NCBI RefSeq assembly: GCF_900105735.1
Contig: NZ_LT629793.1
Span: 2,914,001-2,978,000, forward strand
Source: Pseudomonas yamanorum
Lineage (GTDB): Bacteria; Pseudomonadota; Gammaproteobacteria; Pseudomonadales; Pseudomonadaceae
Direction: 5' to 3'
DNA: 64,000 nucleotides
The position numbers were made by a program, and so were the translations under genes. Positions 53,378 to 63,945 of the stretch are shown in pieces (positions within the stretch are counted from its first letter, which is position 1; every line of letters begins with the position of its first letter). The notes under the pieces are model-generated. The model was not told the origin of the DNA and made no database searches. It saw only the letters and a list, made by a program, of their open reading frames with translations.

Positions 53378-54646
53378 TTAGCCGTTGAACACATCATCCA
53401 CGCTTTGCAGCGGGTAGTTCTTCGGATACGGCAGGGTGGCCACACCGGTCTCGATTGCGGCTTTGGCCACGGCATCGGAGATCAGGGTGATCAGGCGCTT
53501 GTCCATTGGTTTCGGGATGATGTACTCACGACCGAATTCCAGTTTCGCACCGCCGTAGGCGTCACAAACGTCCTGCGGTACCGGCAGCTTGGCCAGTTCG
53601 CGCAGGGCGTTGGCGGCAGCTACTTTCATTTCTTCGTTGATGCGCTTGGCGCGAACGTCCAGGGCACCACGGAAGATGAACGGGAAGCCCAGTACGTTGT
53701 TGACCTGGTTCGGGTAGTCCGAACGGCCGGTGGCCATGATCACGTCGTTGCGGGTGGCGTGGGCCAGTTCCGGGGAGATTTCCGGATCCGGGTTGGAGCA
53801 CGCGAACACGATCGGGTTGGCGGCCATGGACTTGAGGCCTTCGGCGCTCAGCAGGTTCGGACCGGACAGGCCAACGAACACGTCTGCATCGTCAAGGGCG
53901 TCAGCCAGGGTACGCTTGGAGGACGGATGCGCGAACATCGCCTTGTACTGGTTCAGGTCGGTACGCTCGGACTGCACAACGCCCTTGCTGTCGACCATGT
54001 AGATGTTTTCCAGCTTGGCGCCCATGCTCACCAGCAACTTCATGCAGGAGATGGCCGCAGCGCCGGCGCCCAGGCAAACGATCTTGGCTTCGCCGAGGGT
54101 TTTGCCAGCGATTTCCAGGGCGTTGATCATGCCGGCCGCGGTAACGATCGCGGTGCCGTGCTGGTCATCGTGGAATACCGGGATGTCGCACTGTTCGATC
54201 AGGGCCTTTTCGATCTCGAAGCACTCAGGTGCCTTGATGTCTTCCAGGTTGATGCCACCGAAGGTGATGGAGATGCGCTTTACCGTGTCGATGAAAGCCT
54301 GCGGGCTTTCGGAATCGACTTCGATGTCGAATACGTCAATGCCGGCGAAGCGCTTGAACAGTACGCCTTTACCTTCCATGACTGGCTTGGAAGCCAATGG
54401 GCCGAGGTTACCCAGGCCGAGGATCGCGGTGCCATCAGAGATCACTGCAACCAGGTTGCCTTTGCCGGTGTACTTGTAGGCCAGTTCAGGATCGCGGGCG
54501 ATTTCACGTACGGGCTCGGCAACGCCAGGGCTGTAGGCCAGCGACAGGTCGCGGGCGGTGGCAGTGGCTTTGGTGAGCTCTACACTCAGCTTTCCTGGAC
54601 GAGGATGGGCATGATATTCGAGAGCGGCAGTTTTCAAATCAGACAT
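53378..54646 (-). CDS. maeB: NAD(P)-dependent malic enzyme, short form
   Basis: A 422-residue enzyme converting malate to pyruvate with CO2 release. Motifs include AYSPGVAEPVREI, the malate/metal site VFHDDQHGTA and the cofactor-binding GAGAAAISC. It corresponds to the catalytic part of E. coli MaeB only; the phosphotransacetylase-like tail of about 320 residues is absent, as in other short bacterial malic enzymes. Confidence 0.94.
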   Translation of the reverse strand: MSDLKTAALEYHAHPRPGKLSVELTKATATARDLSLAYSPGVAEPVREIARDPELAYKYTGKGNLVAVISDGTAILGLGNLGPLASKPVMEGKGVLFKRFAGIDVFDIEVDSESPQAFIDTVKRISITFGGINLEDIKAPECFEIEKALIEQCDIPVFHDDQHGTAIVTAAGMINALEIAGKTLGEAKIVCLGAGAAAISCMKLLVSMGAKLENIYMVDSKGVVQSERTDLNQYKAMFAHPSSKRTLADALDDADVFVGLSGPNLLSAEGLKSMAANPIVFACSNPDPEISPELAHATRNDVIMATGRSDYPNQVNNVLGFPFIFRGALDVRAKRINEEMKVAAANALRELAKLPVPQDVCDAYGGAKLEFGREYIIPKPMDKRLITLISDAVAKAAIETGVATLPYPKNYPLQSVDDVFNG

Positions 54647-54801
54647 ATCGGCATTCCGCTTTTACTGTTGGTCGACGGACCGCCGAGGATACGCGTGTCG
54701 CAAAGTCCCCACAAGACTGGGCAGTCACAGGTGTCAAGGGCCCTGCCCTACGACTTTTGGCCAAGAGCCACGGGATACAAGGGCTCAACTGTTCACAATC
54801 A

Positions 54802-54830
54802 TAAGAAAAAATGTCTACAATTTTTTCTTA
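54802..54830 (-). other. AT-only hairpin at the 3' end of the nuclease gene
   Basis: TAAGAAAAAAT / ATTTTTTCTTA pairs perfectly around a 7-base loop and includes the nuclease stop codon. An A/U stem is weak as a terminator; it may only protect the 3' end. Confidence 0.4.
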
Positions 54831-55616
54831 CGGCATCCGCTGAAGCATGCCGGGATCGGTCACTGGCAGCAGCCAGCGTGCCTGGCCATTTTCCAGGCCA
54901 CCGCGCCGGGAACGGTCCAGCACCCAGCCGCGCGCCTCGATGGATTGCCCCTGTAAACCCTTCAACAGTGCACTGTCGAACGCGGCCACCCGATTGGGCG
55001 CAATGCGTAATACCAGTGAGCCCTGCAACTCAATCCAGACTCCGCCGCGATTGCGTTCGATGTTGCTCACCTGGCCGCTGACCACCGCAAAGCCCGAACG
55101 ACGGATCTTCGCCGCATCTACCACCGGTGACTGGCGCCACAGCCCCAAACGGGCCTGCCGGGCACTGCGTTCGGCGGCTTGCTGGCAGGCCACCAGCTCC
55201 ACATTCGGCGCGACGGCCACCTGGAAGCCGAGGCCTTCGGCGAGCAACTGCGCCTCCAAATTTTCGCCATTGGCGCCGTAAAGATGGGCCAAGGTGCGAC
55301 CGTAACGATCCTTGCTTTCCCGTCCGGGCACCACGCCAACGCGCCCACCGCTCGCATCCACCAGGCTTTGCAGACGCTCGCGAGCGGCCACGGCGAAGGG
55401 CTCGTCAGTGCGGCCCTTCTTGCCGGTTTCCGGGGCATTGACGCCGATCATGCGCACGTTGCGGCCGTCCTTGAGGCGCACCGTGTCGCCATCCACCACC
55501 CGCTGCACGTCAAAAATAGCGACATTGCCGGGCGCCGGGCAGAAGACCTCGGCCTGGGCGGGCGCCAGCCAAATCGCAGACACAAAAAAGGCGCCCACAA
55601 GGGACGCCTTTTTCAT
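54828..55616 (-). CDS. Exported staphylococcal-type nuclease (thermonuclease family)
   Basis: A 262-residue protein: signal peptide (KKASLVGAFFVSAIWLAPAQA), then an SNase fold with VVDGDTVRL, VRMIGVNAPETGKKGR and DRYGRTLAHLY, which hold the calcium and Arg/Glu catalytic positions, and a C-terminal OB-like extension (about 180-262) not found in plain SNase. ATG 55616 gives a clean signal peptide; the in-frame ATG at 55646 would add ten residues. Neither has a clear ribosome site. Its first codons form an intrinsic terminator. Confidence 0.85.
   Translation of the reverse strand: MKKASLVGAFFVSAIWLAPAQAEVFCPAPGNVAIFDVQRVVDGDTVRLKDGRNVRMIGVNAPETGKKGRTDEPFAVAARERLQSLVDASGGRVGVVPGRESKDRYGRTLAHLYGANGENLEAQLLAEGLGFQVAVAPNVELVACQQAAERSARQARLGLWRQSPVVDAAKIRRSGFAVVSGQVSNIERNRGGVWIELQGSLVLRIAPNRVAAFDSALLKGLQGQSIEARGWVLDRSRRGGLENGQARWLLPVTDPGMLQRMP
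55584..55613 (-). terminator. Intrinsic terminator of rpmE lying inside the nuclease start codons
   Basis: On the minus strand AAAAAGGCGTCCC and GGGCGCCTTTTTT form a stem with one mismatch and loop TTGT, followed by a run of T and GTGT. The bases are codons 2-11 of the nuclease gene. It lies 45-75 bases after the rpmE stop. Confidence 0.78.
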
Positions 55617-55657
55617 CAGCGAGGACAAGCCATACAGGCCATCCAAGCGGACCAGCC

Positions 55658-55888
55658 TTACTCGGCTTTAGGAGCAGCTTTAGCGCCGAAAGCACCGAAG
55701 CGGGTCTTGAAGCGGTCAACACGGCCGCCAACATCCAGAGTCTTCTGCTTACCGGTGTAGAACGGGTGGCACTCGTTGCACACGTCGATTGGCAGAGCTT
55801 TGCCGAAAGTCGAACGGGTTTCGAACTTGTTACCGCAGCTGCAGGTAACGTCGATGGCAACATAGTTTGGATGGATATCGGCTTTCAT
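55658..55888 (-). CDS. rpmE: 50S ribosomal protein L31, zinc form
   Basis: A 76-residue L31 with the four zinc-type cysteines (Cys16, Cys18, Cys37, Cys40) and [10 protein letters not shown]. The Cys-containing form is the one replaced by a Cys-free paralogue in zinc shortage in many bacteria. Strong consensus promoter upstream. Confidence 0.97.
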   Translation of the reverse strand: MKADIHPNYVAIDVTCSCGNKFETRSTFGKALPIDVCNECHPFYTGKQKTLDVGGRVDRFKTRFGAFGAKAAPKAE

Positions 55889-55958
55889 GGTGTATTCCTC
55901 AGGCTAGCGTGCCGCCAATCAACACTATTGTTGAATACCGCACGTAATTAGGCCGCGG

Positions 55959-55986
55959 ATTCTACCAGACCTTTTTAAACGCGCAA
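55959..55986 (-). promoter_or_regulatory. rpmE promoter
   Basis: On the minus strand TTGCGC and TAGAAT are separated by 16 bases; the -10 hexamer ends 70 bases before the rpmE ATG. TAGAAT matches the consensus in 5 of 6 positions. Confidence 0.6.
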
Positions 55987-56036
55987 GAAGCACAACGGCC
56001 CCTTTCATCAGAAAAAGCGCGGCATACACAAGGCCC

Positions 56037-56125
56037 TGTGGGAGCCGGGCTTGCCCGCGATGCAGACTCTACGGTGTCTCAGGTGCACCGTGTCGTTACT
56101 ATCGCGGGCAAGCCCGGCTCCCACA
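56037..56125. repeat. REP/REPIN palindrome, CCGGGCTTGCCCGCG type
   Basis: The arms TGTGGGAGCCGGGCTTGCCC and complement differ from the TTGCTCGC class at three positions. It lies between the divergent rpmE and priA. Confidence 0.93.
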
Positions 56126-56186
56126 TCCACCGCTGGTCTGCTAGGCTCCCGCCCTTCTTCGCCGCCCGTCATATGAGAACCCCCGC

Positions 56187-58406
56187 GTGCCCGACGCCAT
56201 TTTGCGCCTCGCCCTGCCCTCGCCCCTGCGCCGCCTGTTCGATTATCGGGCACCCGCCGGCGTATTGCGGTCGCAGTTGCAGCCGGGCATGCGCGTGCGC
56301 GTGCCGTTTGGCCGGAGGGAAATGATCGGCATCCTGGTAGAAGTCGCCGATCACAGCGAAGTGCCCGCCGAGAAGCTCAAGCCTGCCGTGGCCATCCTCG
56401 ACGCCACCCCGCCGCTTCCACCTGCGCTGTTCAAGTTGTGCCTGTGGACCTCGCAGTATTACCAGCACAGCCTCGGCGATACCTTGAGCTGGGCGCTGCC
56501 GGTGCTGTTGCGCCAGGGCGAATTGGCCGAGGCGCGCCAAGAGCGTTTCTGGTCGATGGTACCGGGGGCGCGCATGGACGACCCGCGCATCGCCCGCGCC
56601 CCGCGCCAGCGTGAAGCCCTGGCGACCCTGGCCCAGCATCCCCACGGCGTCGCCCATCAGCTGTTAAGCAAGTTGATGCTGAGCAAGGACAGCCTGGACT
56701 TGCTGCTCGCCAAGGGTTTGGTGCAGGTGGAGATCCGCAAGCACGCCCCCGGCGAACGCCACGAACACTGGCTGGCCCAGCCGGAGCTGCCGCTCAATCC
56801 GGAACAACGCGCCGCCTATGAAGCGATTCGCGCCGGCTTCGACAGCTTCCACGCGTTCCTGCTGGCGGGCGTCACCGGCAGCGGCAAGACCGAAGTCTAT
56901 TTACAGCTGATCCGCGAAACCCTCGAGGCCGGCAAACAGGCGTTGGTGTTGATCCCCGAGATCAACCTCGGCCCGCAAACCCTGGCGCGCTTCGAGCAGC
57001 GCTTCAACGCGCGCATCGCCCTGGTGCACTCGGCGGTCAACGACCGCGAGCGCCTGGAATCCTGGCTCGCCGCCCGGGACGGCGAGGCCGACATTATTAT
57101 TGGTACCCGCTCGGCCCTGTTCACTCCGATGAAAAATCCCGGGCTGATCATCATCGACGAAGAACACGACGGCTCCTATAAACAGCAGGAAGGCCTGCGC
57201 TACCACGCCCGCGACCTGGCACTGGTGCGGGCCCGCCAGGAAAACATCCCGATTGTGCTGGGTTCGGCCACGCCCTCCCTCGAAAGCCTGCACAACGCCT
57301 ACACCGGTCGCTACGGCCTGCTGCGCCTGAACGAGCGGGCCGGCGGCGCCAAGCAGCCACGCTTCCTGCGCCTGGACGTGAAAAGTCGCCCGCTGGACAG
57401 CGGCATTTCCGGGCCGATGCAACAAGCCATAGGCCAAACCCTCGCGGCGGGCCAGCAAGTGCTGGTGTTCCTCAACCGCCGGGGTTTTGCGCCGACGCTG
57501 CTGTGCCATGACTGCGGCTGGATGTCCGAGTGCAAGCGCTGCGACGCGCGAATGACCGTCCACCAGCGTTCCGGCGAGTTGCGCTGCCATCACTGCGGCC
57601 ATGTGGAACGGGTGCCACGTCACTGCCCGCAGTGCGGCAAGGTCGACTTGCGCCCGGTGGGCGCAGGCACCGAGCGCGCCGAGGAGCGGCTGGGCATTCT
57701 GTTCCCGGATTACCCGGTGCTGCGGGTCGACCGTGACAGTACGTCGCGCAAGGACGCGATGAATCAGCTGTTCGCCACGATCCAGAAGGGCCAGCCGTGC
57801 ATTTTGGTGGGCACACAGATGCTTGCCAAAGGGCATCACTTCCCACGGGTGACCCTGGTGTCGATCCTGGATGCCGACGGCGGGTTGTTCTCCGGGGATT
57901 TCCGCGCCAGCGAACGGATGGCACAGCTGATCGTGCAGGTCGCAGGCCGCGCCGGGCGGGCTGAAGAGCCAGGCAAGGTGATCATCCAGACGCATCTGGC
58001 CGACCACCCATTGCTGATTCAACTGACAGAGCAAGGTTACTTTGCCTTCGCCGAGCAGGCCTTGAGCGAACGCCGCTCGGCCGGCTTGCCGCCGTTTGCG
58101 CATCTGGCGCTGCTGCGGGCCGAGGCGCACAAGCCGGGGCAGGCCGAAGGCTTCCTGGATGAAGCGTGCAGCGAGGCTGAACGTTTGCTTGGGGGACTGG
58201 GTCTGACCGGCATCGAACTGCTCGGCCCGGTACCCGCGCCCATGGAACGTCGCGCCGGGCGTTACCGTGCCCAGCTGCTCTTGCAAGCCAGTGCCCGCGC
58301 CCCGCTGCATCGTTTATTAAGCAGTTGGTTACTTGCCCTGGAGCAAATGCCCAGCGGGCGACAAGTGAGATGGTCGTTGGACGTAGACCCGGTAGATTTG
58401 TATTAA
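56187..58406 (+). CDS. priA: Primosomal helicase PriA
   Basis: A 739-residue 3'-5' helicase that reloads the replisome at stalled forks. Order: N-terminal DNA-binding domain ([14 protein letters not shown]), P-loop [14 protein letters not shown] (about residues 230-243), DEEH box ([11 protein letters not shown]), eight zinc cysteines ([25 protein letters not shown]), and helicase motif V/VI ([14 protein letters not shown]). GTG start; the ribosome site is weak. Confidence 0.96.
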   Translation: MPDAILRLALPSPLRRLFDYRAPAGVLRSQLQPGMRVRVPFGRREMIGILVEVADHSEVPAEKLKPAVAILDATPPLPPALFKLCLWTSQYYQHSLGDTLSWALPVLLRQGELAEARQERFWSMVPGARMDDPRIARAPRQREALATLAQHPHGVAHQLLSKLMLSKDSLDLLLAKGLVQVEIRKHAPGERHEHWLAQPELPLNPEQRAAYEAIRAGFDSFHAFLLAGVTGSGKTEVYLQLIRETLEAGKQALVLIPEINLGPQTLARFEQRFNARIALVHSAVNDRERLESWLAARDGEADIIIGTRSALFTPMKNPGLIIIDEEHDGSYKQQEGLRYHARDLALVRARQENIPIVLGSATPSLESLHNAYTGRYGLLRLNERAGGAKQPRFLRLDVKSRPLDSGISGPMQQAIGQTLAAGQQVLVFLNRRGFAPTLLCHDCGWMSECKRCDARMTVHQRSGELRCHHCGHVERVPRHCPQCGKVDLRPVGAGTERAEERLGILFPDYPVLRVDRDSTSRKDAMNQLFATIQKGQPCILVGTQMLAKGHHFPRVTLVSILDADGGLFSGDFRASERMAQLIVQVAGRAGRAEEPGKVIIQTHLADHPLLIQLTEQGYFAFAEQALSERRSAGLPPFAHLALLRAEAHKPGQAEGFLDEACSEAERLLGGLGLTGIELLGPVPAPMERRAGRYRAQLLLQASARAPLHRLLSSWLLALEQMPSGRQVRWSLDVDPVDLY

Positions 58407-58516
58407 GCCTGGCCATAGGTCCAGCGAAGGTTGGCAAGCCCGCCCTCCCCACGGATAATGCCCAGTTTTTCCACCTGCGCATCGCGCGCCACCGCTTGCG
58501 GTCGAAAGAGAACACC

Positions 58517-60253
58517 ATGAAAGACACCATTCGCCAGCTGATCCAACAAGCCCTCACCCAACTCGTCAACGAAGGTGTGTTGCCTGAAGGCCTGACGCCG
58601 GCGATCCAGGTGGAAAACACCCGCGACAAGACCCACGGTGATTTCGCCAGCAACATTGCGATGATGCTGGCCAAGCCGGCTGGCCTGAAGCCTCGCGACC
58701 TGGCGGAAAAAATCATCGCCGCGCTGCCGGCCGACCCGCAGGTGACCAAGGCTGAAATCGCCGGCCCGGGCTTTATCAACTTCTTCCAGAACACCCAGGC
58801 CCTGGCTTCGCGCCTGGACGCGGCCCTGGCGGATGCCAGGATCGGCGTACGCAAGGCTGGCCCGGCACAGCGCGTGGCTATCGACCTGTCGGCGCCGAAC
58901 CTGGCCAAGGAAATGCACGTAGGTCACTTGCGCTCAACCATCATTGGTGACGGCGTGGCGCGGGTCCTGGAATTCCTCGGCGACGACGTAATCCGCCAGA
59001 ACCACGTGGGCGACTGGGGCACCCAGTTCGGCATGTTGATGGCCTATCTGCAGGAAAACCCGATCACCAGCAATGAGCTGTCGGATCTGGAGAACTTCTA
59101 CCGCGCCGCCAAGAAGCGTTTCGACGAATCCGAAGAATTCGCCGACCGCGCCCGTGGCCTGGTGGTCAAGCTGCAAGCCGGCGATGCCGAATGCCTGGAG
59201 CTGTGGGGCCGCTTCCGCGAGATCTCCCTGTCCCACTGCCAGGAAATCTACGAGCTGCTCAACGTCAAATTGACCATGGCCGACGTCATGGGCGAAAGCG
59301 CCTACAACGACGACCTGATCAACGTGGTCAACGACCTCAAGGCCAAGGGCCTGCTGGTTGAGAGCAACGGTGCCCAGTGCGTGTTCCTCGAAGAATTCAA
59401 GACGGCCGACGGCGACCCGCTGCCGGTGATCATCGTCAAGGCCGATGGCGGCTACCTCTACGCCACCACCGACCTGGCCGCCGTGCGCTACCGCAGCGGC
59501 GTGCTGAAAGCCGACCGCGCCCTGTATTTCGTTGACCAGCGCCAGGCCCTGCACTTCCAGCAAGTGTTCGAAGTGGCGCGCCGCGCCGGTTTCGTCACCC
59601 ACCCGATGCAGATGGAACACATGGGCTTCGGCACCATGAACGGCGCCGATGGCCGCCCGTTCAAGACCCGTGACGGCGGCACCGTGAAGCTGATCGACCT
59701 GCTGAACGAAGCCCAGGACCGCGCCTACAACCTGGTGAAGGAAAAGAACCCGGAGCTGGCCGAAGCCGACCTGCGCAATATCGCCCGCGTGGTGGGGATT
59801 GGCGCGGTGAAATACGCCGACCTGTCCAAGCACCGTACCAGCGACTACAGCTTCAACTTCGAGCTGATGCTCAACTTCGAAGGCAACACCGCGCCGTACC
59901 TGCTGTATGCCTACACCCGGGTGGCCGGTGTGTTCCGCAAGCTGGGCAAGGACTTCAGTGAAGTCGAAGGCCAGATCAACCTTGAAGCGCCGCACGAGCA
60001 GGAACTGGCGGCCAAGCTGGCGCAATTCGGCGAAGTGCTGAACAGCGTTGGTGAAAAAGGCACGCCGCACATCCTCTGCACCTATTTGTACGAAGTCGCC
60101 GGTTTGTTCTCCAGCTTCTACGAGAACTGCCCGATCCTGACCGCAGACGACGAAGCCCAAAAGCAGAGCCGCCTGCGCCTCGCCGCACTGGCAGGACGGA
60201 CCCTCAAGCAAGGCCTGGAATTGTTGGGCCTGGAAACTCTGGAGCGTATGTAA
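58517..60253 (+). CDS. argS: Arginyl-tRNA synthetase
   Basis: A 578-residue class I synthetase with the N-terminal Add-1 domain, the HIGH-type motif HVGHLRS after SAPNLAKEM (about residue 135), and a C-terminal DALR anticodon-binding domain ([11 protein letters not shown]). ATG 58517 is preceded by AAAGAG; the open frame further up runs through the 3' end of priA. Confidence 0.97.
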   Translation: MKDTIRQLIQQALTQLVNEGVLPEGLTPAIQVENTRDKTHGDFASNIAMMLAKPAGLKPRDLAEKIIAALPADPQVTKAEIAGPGFINFFQNTQALASRLDAALADARIGVRKAGPAQRVAIDLSAPNLAKEMHVGHLRSTIIGDGVARVLEFLGDDVIRQNHVGDWGTQFGMLMAYLQENPITSNELSDLENFYRAAKKRFDESEEFADRARGLVVKLQAGDAECLELWGRFREISLSHCQEIYELLNVKLTMADVMGESAYNDDLINVVNDLKAKGLLVESNGAQCVFLEEFKTADGDPLPVIIVKADGGYLYATTDLAAVRYRSGVLKADRALYFVDQRQALHFQQVFEVARRAGFVTHPMQMEHMGFGTMNGADGRPFKTRDGGTVKLIDLLNEAQDRAYNLVKEKNPELAEADLRNIARVVGIGAVKYADLSKHRTSDYSFNFELMLNFEGNTAPYLLYAYTRVAGVFRKLGKDFSEVEGQINLEAPHEQELAAKLAQFGEVLNSVGEKGTPHILCTYLYEVAGLFSSFYENCPILTADDEAQKQSRLRLAALAGRTLKQGLELLGLETLERM

Positions 60254-60254
60254 G

Positions 60255-60959
60255 TTGGCTGCCAAGAAAAAACCTGCACCCAAGCGCGGCGCCAGCCGCT
60301 ACCAGGCACCTGCGAAGAAACCTATTCCGGGCTGGTTGTGGATGGCGATCGGCCTGACGGTCGGTGCGTTTGTCGTGTTCCTGATGAAGCTGGACCCGGG
60401 CAAGGGCGATGACGTCAAACGGGTCAAGCAAGAGCAGCAGAGGGCCACGAAAATGGCCGAAGCGAACAAGACCGTCCCGAGCCCGACTGCGCCGGTGAAG
60501 CCGAAGTACGACTTCTACACATTGCTGCCGGAATCGGAAGTGATCGTGCCGCCGGATGCCGTACCGGAAAAAACCCTGCCGACGCCACAGCCTGTGCCGA
60601 CCACACCTGTGACTCCGGCGGAAGCGGCGAAAATCGACACTGCACGGGCCCAGGCGGCATTGGCCGGGATTACCCCGCCGCCACCACCGCCAGTCGCTAC
60701 GACTAAAGCAGCGCCGGTGACCAAGTTCTTCCTGCAGGCGGGCTCGTTCCCGAAACAGGCGGATGCGGACCGTGTGCGTGCGCAGATCATTCTGTTGGGG
60801 CAGGCGGTGACGGTGGAATCCGGGACGGTTAAGGATGCGACCTGGTATCGCGTGCTGGTAGGGCCGTTCAGCAACCGTGAACAGCTGACCGTGGCCCAGA
60901 AACAACTGGCGGGTGCAGGGTTTAGCAACCTGTTGTTACAACAACGCCAAAGCCGCTGA
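60255..60959 (+). CDS. SPOR-domain protein, FtsN-like
   Basis: A 234-residue inner-membrane protein: a basic start (AAKKKPAPKRG), one membrane helix (about 24-44), a Pro/Thr-rich periplasmic linker with PPPPPP, and a C-terminal SPOR domain (TKFFLQAGSFPKQADADRVR about 155-230). The order argS-ftsN-like-hslV is that of E. coli and Pseudomonas. The start is TTG 60255, 1 base after the argS stop, using GGAG at 60241. Confidence 0.88.
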   Translation: MAAKKKPAPKRGASRYQAPAKKPIPGWLWMAIGLTVGAFVVFLMKLDPGKGDDVKRVKQEQQRATKMAEANKTVPSPTAPVKPKYDFYTLLPESEVIVPPDAVPEKTLPTPQPVPTTPVTPAEAAKIDTARAQAALAGITPPPPPPVATTKAAPVTKFFLQAGSFPKQADADRVRAQIILLGQAVTVESGTVKDATWYRVLVGPFSNREQLTVAQKQLAGAGFSNLLLQQRQSR

Positions 60960-60992
60960 TCGGCCCCGACTCCGAGGTCACAGCAGATCAAA

Positions 60993-61084
60993 TGTGGGAG
61001 CCGGGCTTGCCCGCGATGGCGGTGGAACAGTCAATATTTTCGGTGACTGACCCACCACCATCGCGGGCAAGCCCGGCTCCCACA
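60993..61084. repeat. REP/REPIN palindrome, CCGGGCTTGCCCGCG type
   Basis: Full inverted arms TGTGGGAGCCGGGCTTGCCC and complement between the FtsN-like gene and hslV. Confidence 0.93.
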
Positions 61085-61226
61085 TTGGTTTTCATTGTAT
61101 TTAAAACCTCGGTTCACACAGATTCACCACTCGTCCGCCCTCTCGTCCTACAGTTGAAATCCCCCCCGCCACCCCCATATGAGTTCCATCAGGGCATTTT
61201 CGCCCCGCAGCGTGGAGACTCTCCCC

Positions 61227-61757
61227 TTGACCACCATCGTTTCAGTTCGCCGCCACGGCAAAGTCGTCATGGGCGGCGACGGCCAGGTTTCACTTGGCAA
61301 TACCGTGATGAAAGGCAACGCGAAAAAAGTCCGTCGCCTGTACCACGGCCAGGTCCTCGCCGGTTTCGCCGGCGCCACCGCTGACGCCTTTACCCTGTTC
61401 GAGCGCTTTGAAGGCCAACTTGAGAAGCACCAGGGCCACCTGGTCCGTGCCGCCGTCGAACTCGCCAAAGAATGGCGCACCGACCGCTCCCTCAGCCGCC
61501 TCGAAGCCATGCTGGCCGTCGCCAACAAAGACGCCTCCCTGATCATCACCGGCAACGGCGACGTGGTTGAACCCGAAGAAGGCCTGATCGCCATGGGTTC
61601 CGGCGGCGGTTACGCCCAGGCCGCTGCCAGCGCCCTGCTGAAGAAAACCGACCTGTCGGCCCGGGAAATCGTCGAGACTGCCCTCGGTATCGCTGGCGAC
61701 ATCTGTGTCTTCACCAACCACAACCTGACCATTGAGGAGCAGGACCTCGCCGAGTAA
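61227..61757 (+). CDS. hslV: ATP-dependent protease subunit HslV
   Basis: A 176-residue proteasome-like peptidase. The chosen start is TTG 61227: it puts Thr at position 2, which becomes the N-terminal nucleophile, and GGAGA sits 8 bases upstream. An in-frame ATG at 61179 would add 16 residues and hide the nucleophile. [14 protein letters not shown] and the remaining sequence are typical. It forms an operon with hslU 38 bases downstream. Confidence 0.95.
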   Translation: MTTIVSVRRHGKVVMGGDGQVSLGNTVMKGNAKKVRRLYHGQVLAGFAGATADAFTLFERFEGQLEKHQGHLVRAAVELAKEWRTDRSLSRLEAMLAVANKDASLIITGNGDVVEPEEGLIAMGSGGGYAQAAASALLKKTDLSAREIVETALGIAGDICVFTNHNLTIEEQDLAE

Positions 61758-61795
61758 GCCGCAGGCTTATTCCCGCTTGAGGACCGCCAATTACT

Positions 61796-63133
61796 ATGTC
61801 CATGACTCCCCGCGAAATCGTCCATGAACTCAATCGCCATATCATCGGCCAGGACGATGCCAAGCGCGCCGTTGCCATCGCCCTGCGTAACCGCTGGCGC
61901 CGGATGCAACTGCCCGAAGAATTGCGCGTTGAAGTAACCCCCAAGAACATCCTGATGATCGGCCCGACCGGTGTCGGTAAAACCGAGATCGCCCGGCGCC
62001 TGGCCAAACTGGCCAATGCTCCGTTCATCAAGGTCGAAGCCACCAAGTTCACCGAAGTGGGCTATGTGGGCCGTGACGTCGAGTCGATCATTCGGGACCT
62101 GGCCGACGCTGCCCTGAAGCTGCTGCGCGAACAGGAAATGACCAAGGTCAGCCATCGCGCCGAAGACGCCGCCGAAGAACGCATCCTCGACGCCCTGCTG
62201 CCACCAGCACGCATGGGCTTCAACGAAGACGCCGCACCGAGCTCGGATTCCAACACCCGCCAGCTGTTCCGCAAGCGCCTGCGTGAAGGCCAGCTGGACG
62301 ACAAGGAAATCGAGATCGAAGTCGCCGAAGTGTCCGGCGTCGACATCTCCGCACCGCCTGGCATGGAAGAAATGACCAGCCAGTTGCAGAACCTGTTCGC
62401 CAACATGGGCAAGGGCAAGAAGAAAAGCCGCAAGCTCAAGGTGAAGGAAGCGCTGAAACTGGTGCGCGACGAAGAAGCCGGGCGCCTGGTGAATGAGGAA
62501 GAGCTCAAGGCCAAGGCCCTGGAAGCGGTCGAGCAGCACGGCATCGTGTTTATCGACGAGATCGACAAGGTGGCCAAGCGCGGTAACTCCGGCGGCGTCG
62601 ACGTATCCCGCGAAGGCGTGCAGCGTGACCTGCTGCCGCTGATCGAAGGCTGCACCGTCAACACCAAGCTGGGCATGGTCAAGACCGACCACATCCTGTT
62701 TATCGCTTCCGGTGCGTTCCACCTGAGCAAGCCGAGCGATCTGGTGCCGGAGCTGCAAGGCCGTCTACCAATTCGCGTTGAGCTGAAAGCACTGACGCCA
62801 GGCGACTTCGAACGCATCCTCAGTGAGCCCCATGCGTCGCTGACCGAGCAATACCGCGAACTGCTGAAAACCGAAGGCTTGGGCATTGAGTTCCTGCCGG
62901 ACGGTATCAAGCGTTTGGCCGAGATCGCCTGGCAGGTCAACGAGAAGACCGAGAACATCGGTGCCCGTCGTTTGCACACCTTGCTTGAACGCCTGCTGGA
63001 GGAAGTGTCCTTCAGTGCTGGCGACATGGCGGGCGCGCAGAATGGCGTGGCGATCAAGATCGACGCCGACTACGTCAACAGCCACTTGGGCGAATTGGCG
63101 CAGAACGAAGATCTGTCTCGTTATATCCTGTAA
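61796..63133 (+). CDS. hslU: HslU ATPase subunit of the HslUV protease
   Basis: A 445-residue AAA+ unfoldase that feeds HslV. P-loop [16 protein letters not shown] (about 57-72), the pore motif GYVGRD (about 91), Walker [13 protein letters not shown] (about 250), and the C-terminal RYIL tail that inserts in HslV are all present. Confidence 0.97.
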   Translation: MSMTPREIVHELNRHIIGQDDAKRAVAIALRNRWRRMQLPEELRVEVTPKNILMIGPTGVGKTEIARRLAKLANAPFIKVEATKFTEVGYVGRDVESIIRDLADAALKLLREQEMTKVSHRAEDAAEERILDALLPPARMGFNEDAAPSSDSNTRQLFRKRLREGQLDDKEIEIEVAEVSGVDISAPPGMEEMTSQLQNLFANMGKGKKKSRKLKVKEALKLVRDEEAGRLVNEEELKAKALEAVEQHGIVFIDEIDKVAKRGNSGGVDVSREGVQRDLLPLIEGCTVNTKLGMVKTDHILFIASGAFHLSKPSDLVPELQGRLPIRVELKALTPGDFERILSEPHASLTEQYRELLKTEGLGIEFLPDGIKRLAEIAWQVNEKTENIGARRLHTLLERLLEEVSFSAGDMAGAQNGVAIKIDADYVNSHLGELAQNEDLSRYIL

Positions 63134-63171
63134 GCCACATATAGAACCGGCCTGCATAGCAGCCTGGCTTG

Positions 63172-63259
63172 TGTGGGAGCTGGCTTGCCTGCGATAGCCT
63201 CACCTCGGTGCAACTGATACACCGAGGCGCTGCCATCGCGGGCAAGCCCGGCTCCCACA
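63172..63259. repeat. REP/REPIN palindrome, mixed type
   Basis: Left arm TGTGGGAGCTGGCTTGCCTG, right arm CGGGCAAGCCCGGCTCCCAC, the same unequal pair as at 16105. Located between hslU and the DUF971 gene. Confidence 0.9.
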
Positions 63260-63318
63260 GAGACCAGGCTCCTGCACGATGCCGGTTCCTTCAGGATCAT
63301 CTCTGAGCGGTTCCCCAA

Positions 63319-63696
63319 ATGACCAAACTGCCTACCGCCATCAACCTGCACAAAGCCTCCAAGACCCTGGGCCTTACCTACGGTCCTGACGAGGTGTATC
63401 AACTGCCCGCCGAATTCCTTCGCGTGCACTCCCCCTCCGCCGAGGTCCAGGGCCACGGCAAACCGATCCTGCAATTCGGCAAGCTCAATGTCGGTTTGAC
63501 CAAGATCGAACCCGCCGGCCAATACGCACTGAAATTGACCTTCGACGACGGTCATGACAGCGGATTGTTCACCTGGGACTACCTCTATCAACTTGCCGTG
63601 CGTCAGGACGCGCTGTGGGCTGACTATCTTGCCGAACTGAAAGCCGCCGGAAAAACCCGCGACCCGAGCCAGTCGGTCGTACGGCTGATGCTCTAG
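63319..63696 (+). CDS. DUF971 protein (gamma-butyrobetaine hydroxylase-like N-terminal domain)
   Basis: A 125-residue stand-alone DUF971 domain: TYGPDEVYQLPAEFLRVHSPSAEVQGHG and the LTFDDGHDSGLFTWDYLYQL core. The domain binds metal in larger oxygenases; small stand-alone versions have no proven role. It lies between hslU and phaC1, as in other Pseudomonas. Confidence 0.9.
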   Translation: MTKLPTAINLHKASKTLGLTYGPDEVYQLPAEFLRVHSPSAEVQGHGKPILQFGKLNVGLTKIEPAGQYALKLTFDDGHDSGLFTWDYLYQLAVRQDALWADYLAELKAAGKTRDPSQSVVRLML

Positions 63697-63814
63697 CTCA
63701 GGCCTCTTGCTCATTAGTGGGCATTTTCTAATTCCATCTGCTTGAATGCCCCTCTGTCGTGGCCAACGATTGGCCCGCTTGCGAAAAAAATTAAACTCGG
63801 GTAACCAATGGAAC

Positions 63815-63830
63815 TGGCAAGTTCCCTGCA
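63815..63830 (+). promoter_or_regulatory. Sigma-54-type promoter before phaC1
   Basis: TGGCAAGTTCCCTGCA fits the -24/-12 consensus with the GG and GC doublets correctly spaced (14 of 16 positions agree). It lies 115 bases upstream of the phaC1 ATG. Sigma-54 control would tie polyester synthesis to nitrogen status. Confidence 0.7.
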
Positions 63831-63945
63831 TTTGACGATGCGGTATTAACGGTCACCCGAGCAGTAGTACCAGGCTGTGCTGTGTGGCAAGTAGTGGTAC
63901 ACAGCGGTACCCGGTACTCGTCTGTCGGACAATGGAGCGTCGTAG

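Noticed and set aside
53378..54646. maeB as a truncated gene lacking the phosphotransacetylase tail
   Set aside because: Short malic enzymes of about 420 residues are common in bacteria and no remnant of a tail is seen downstream.
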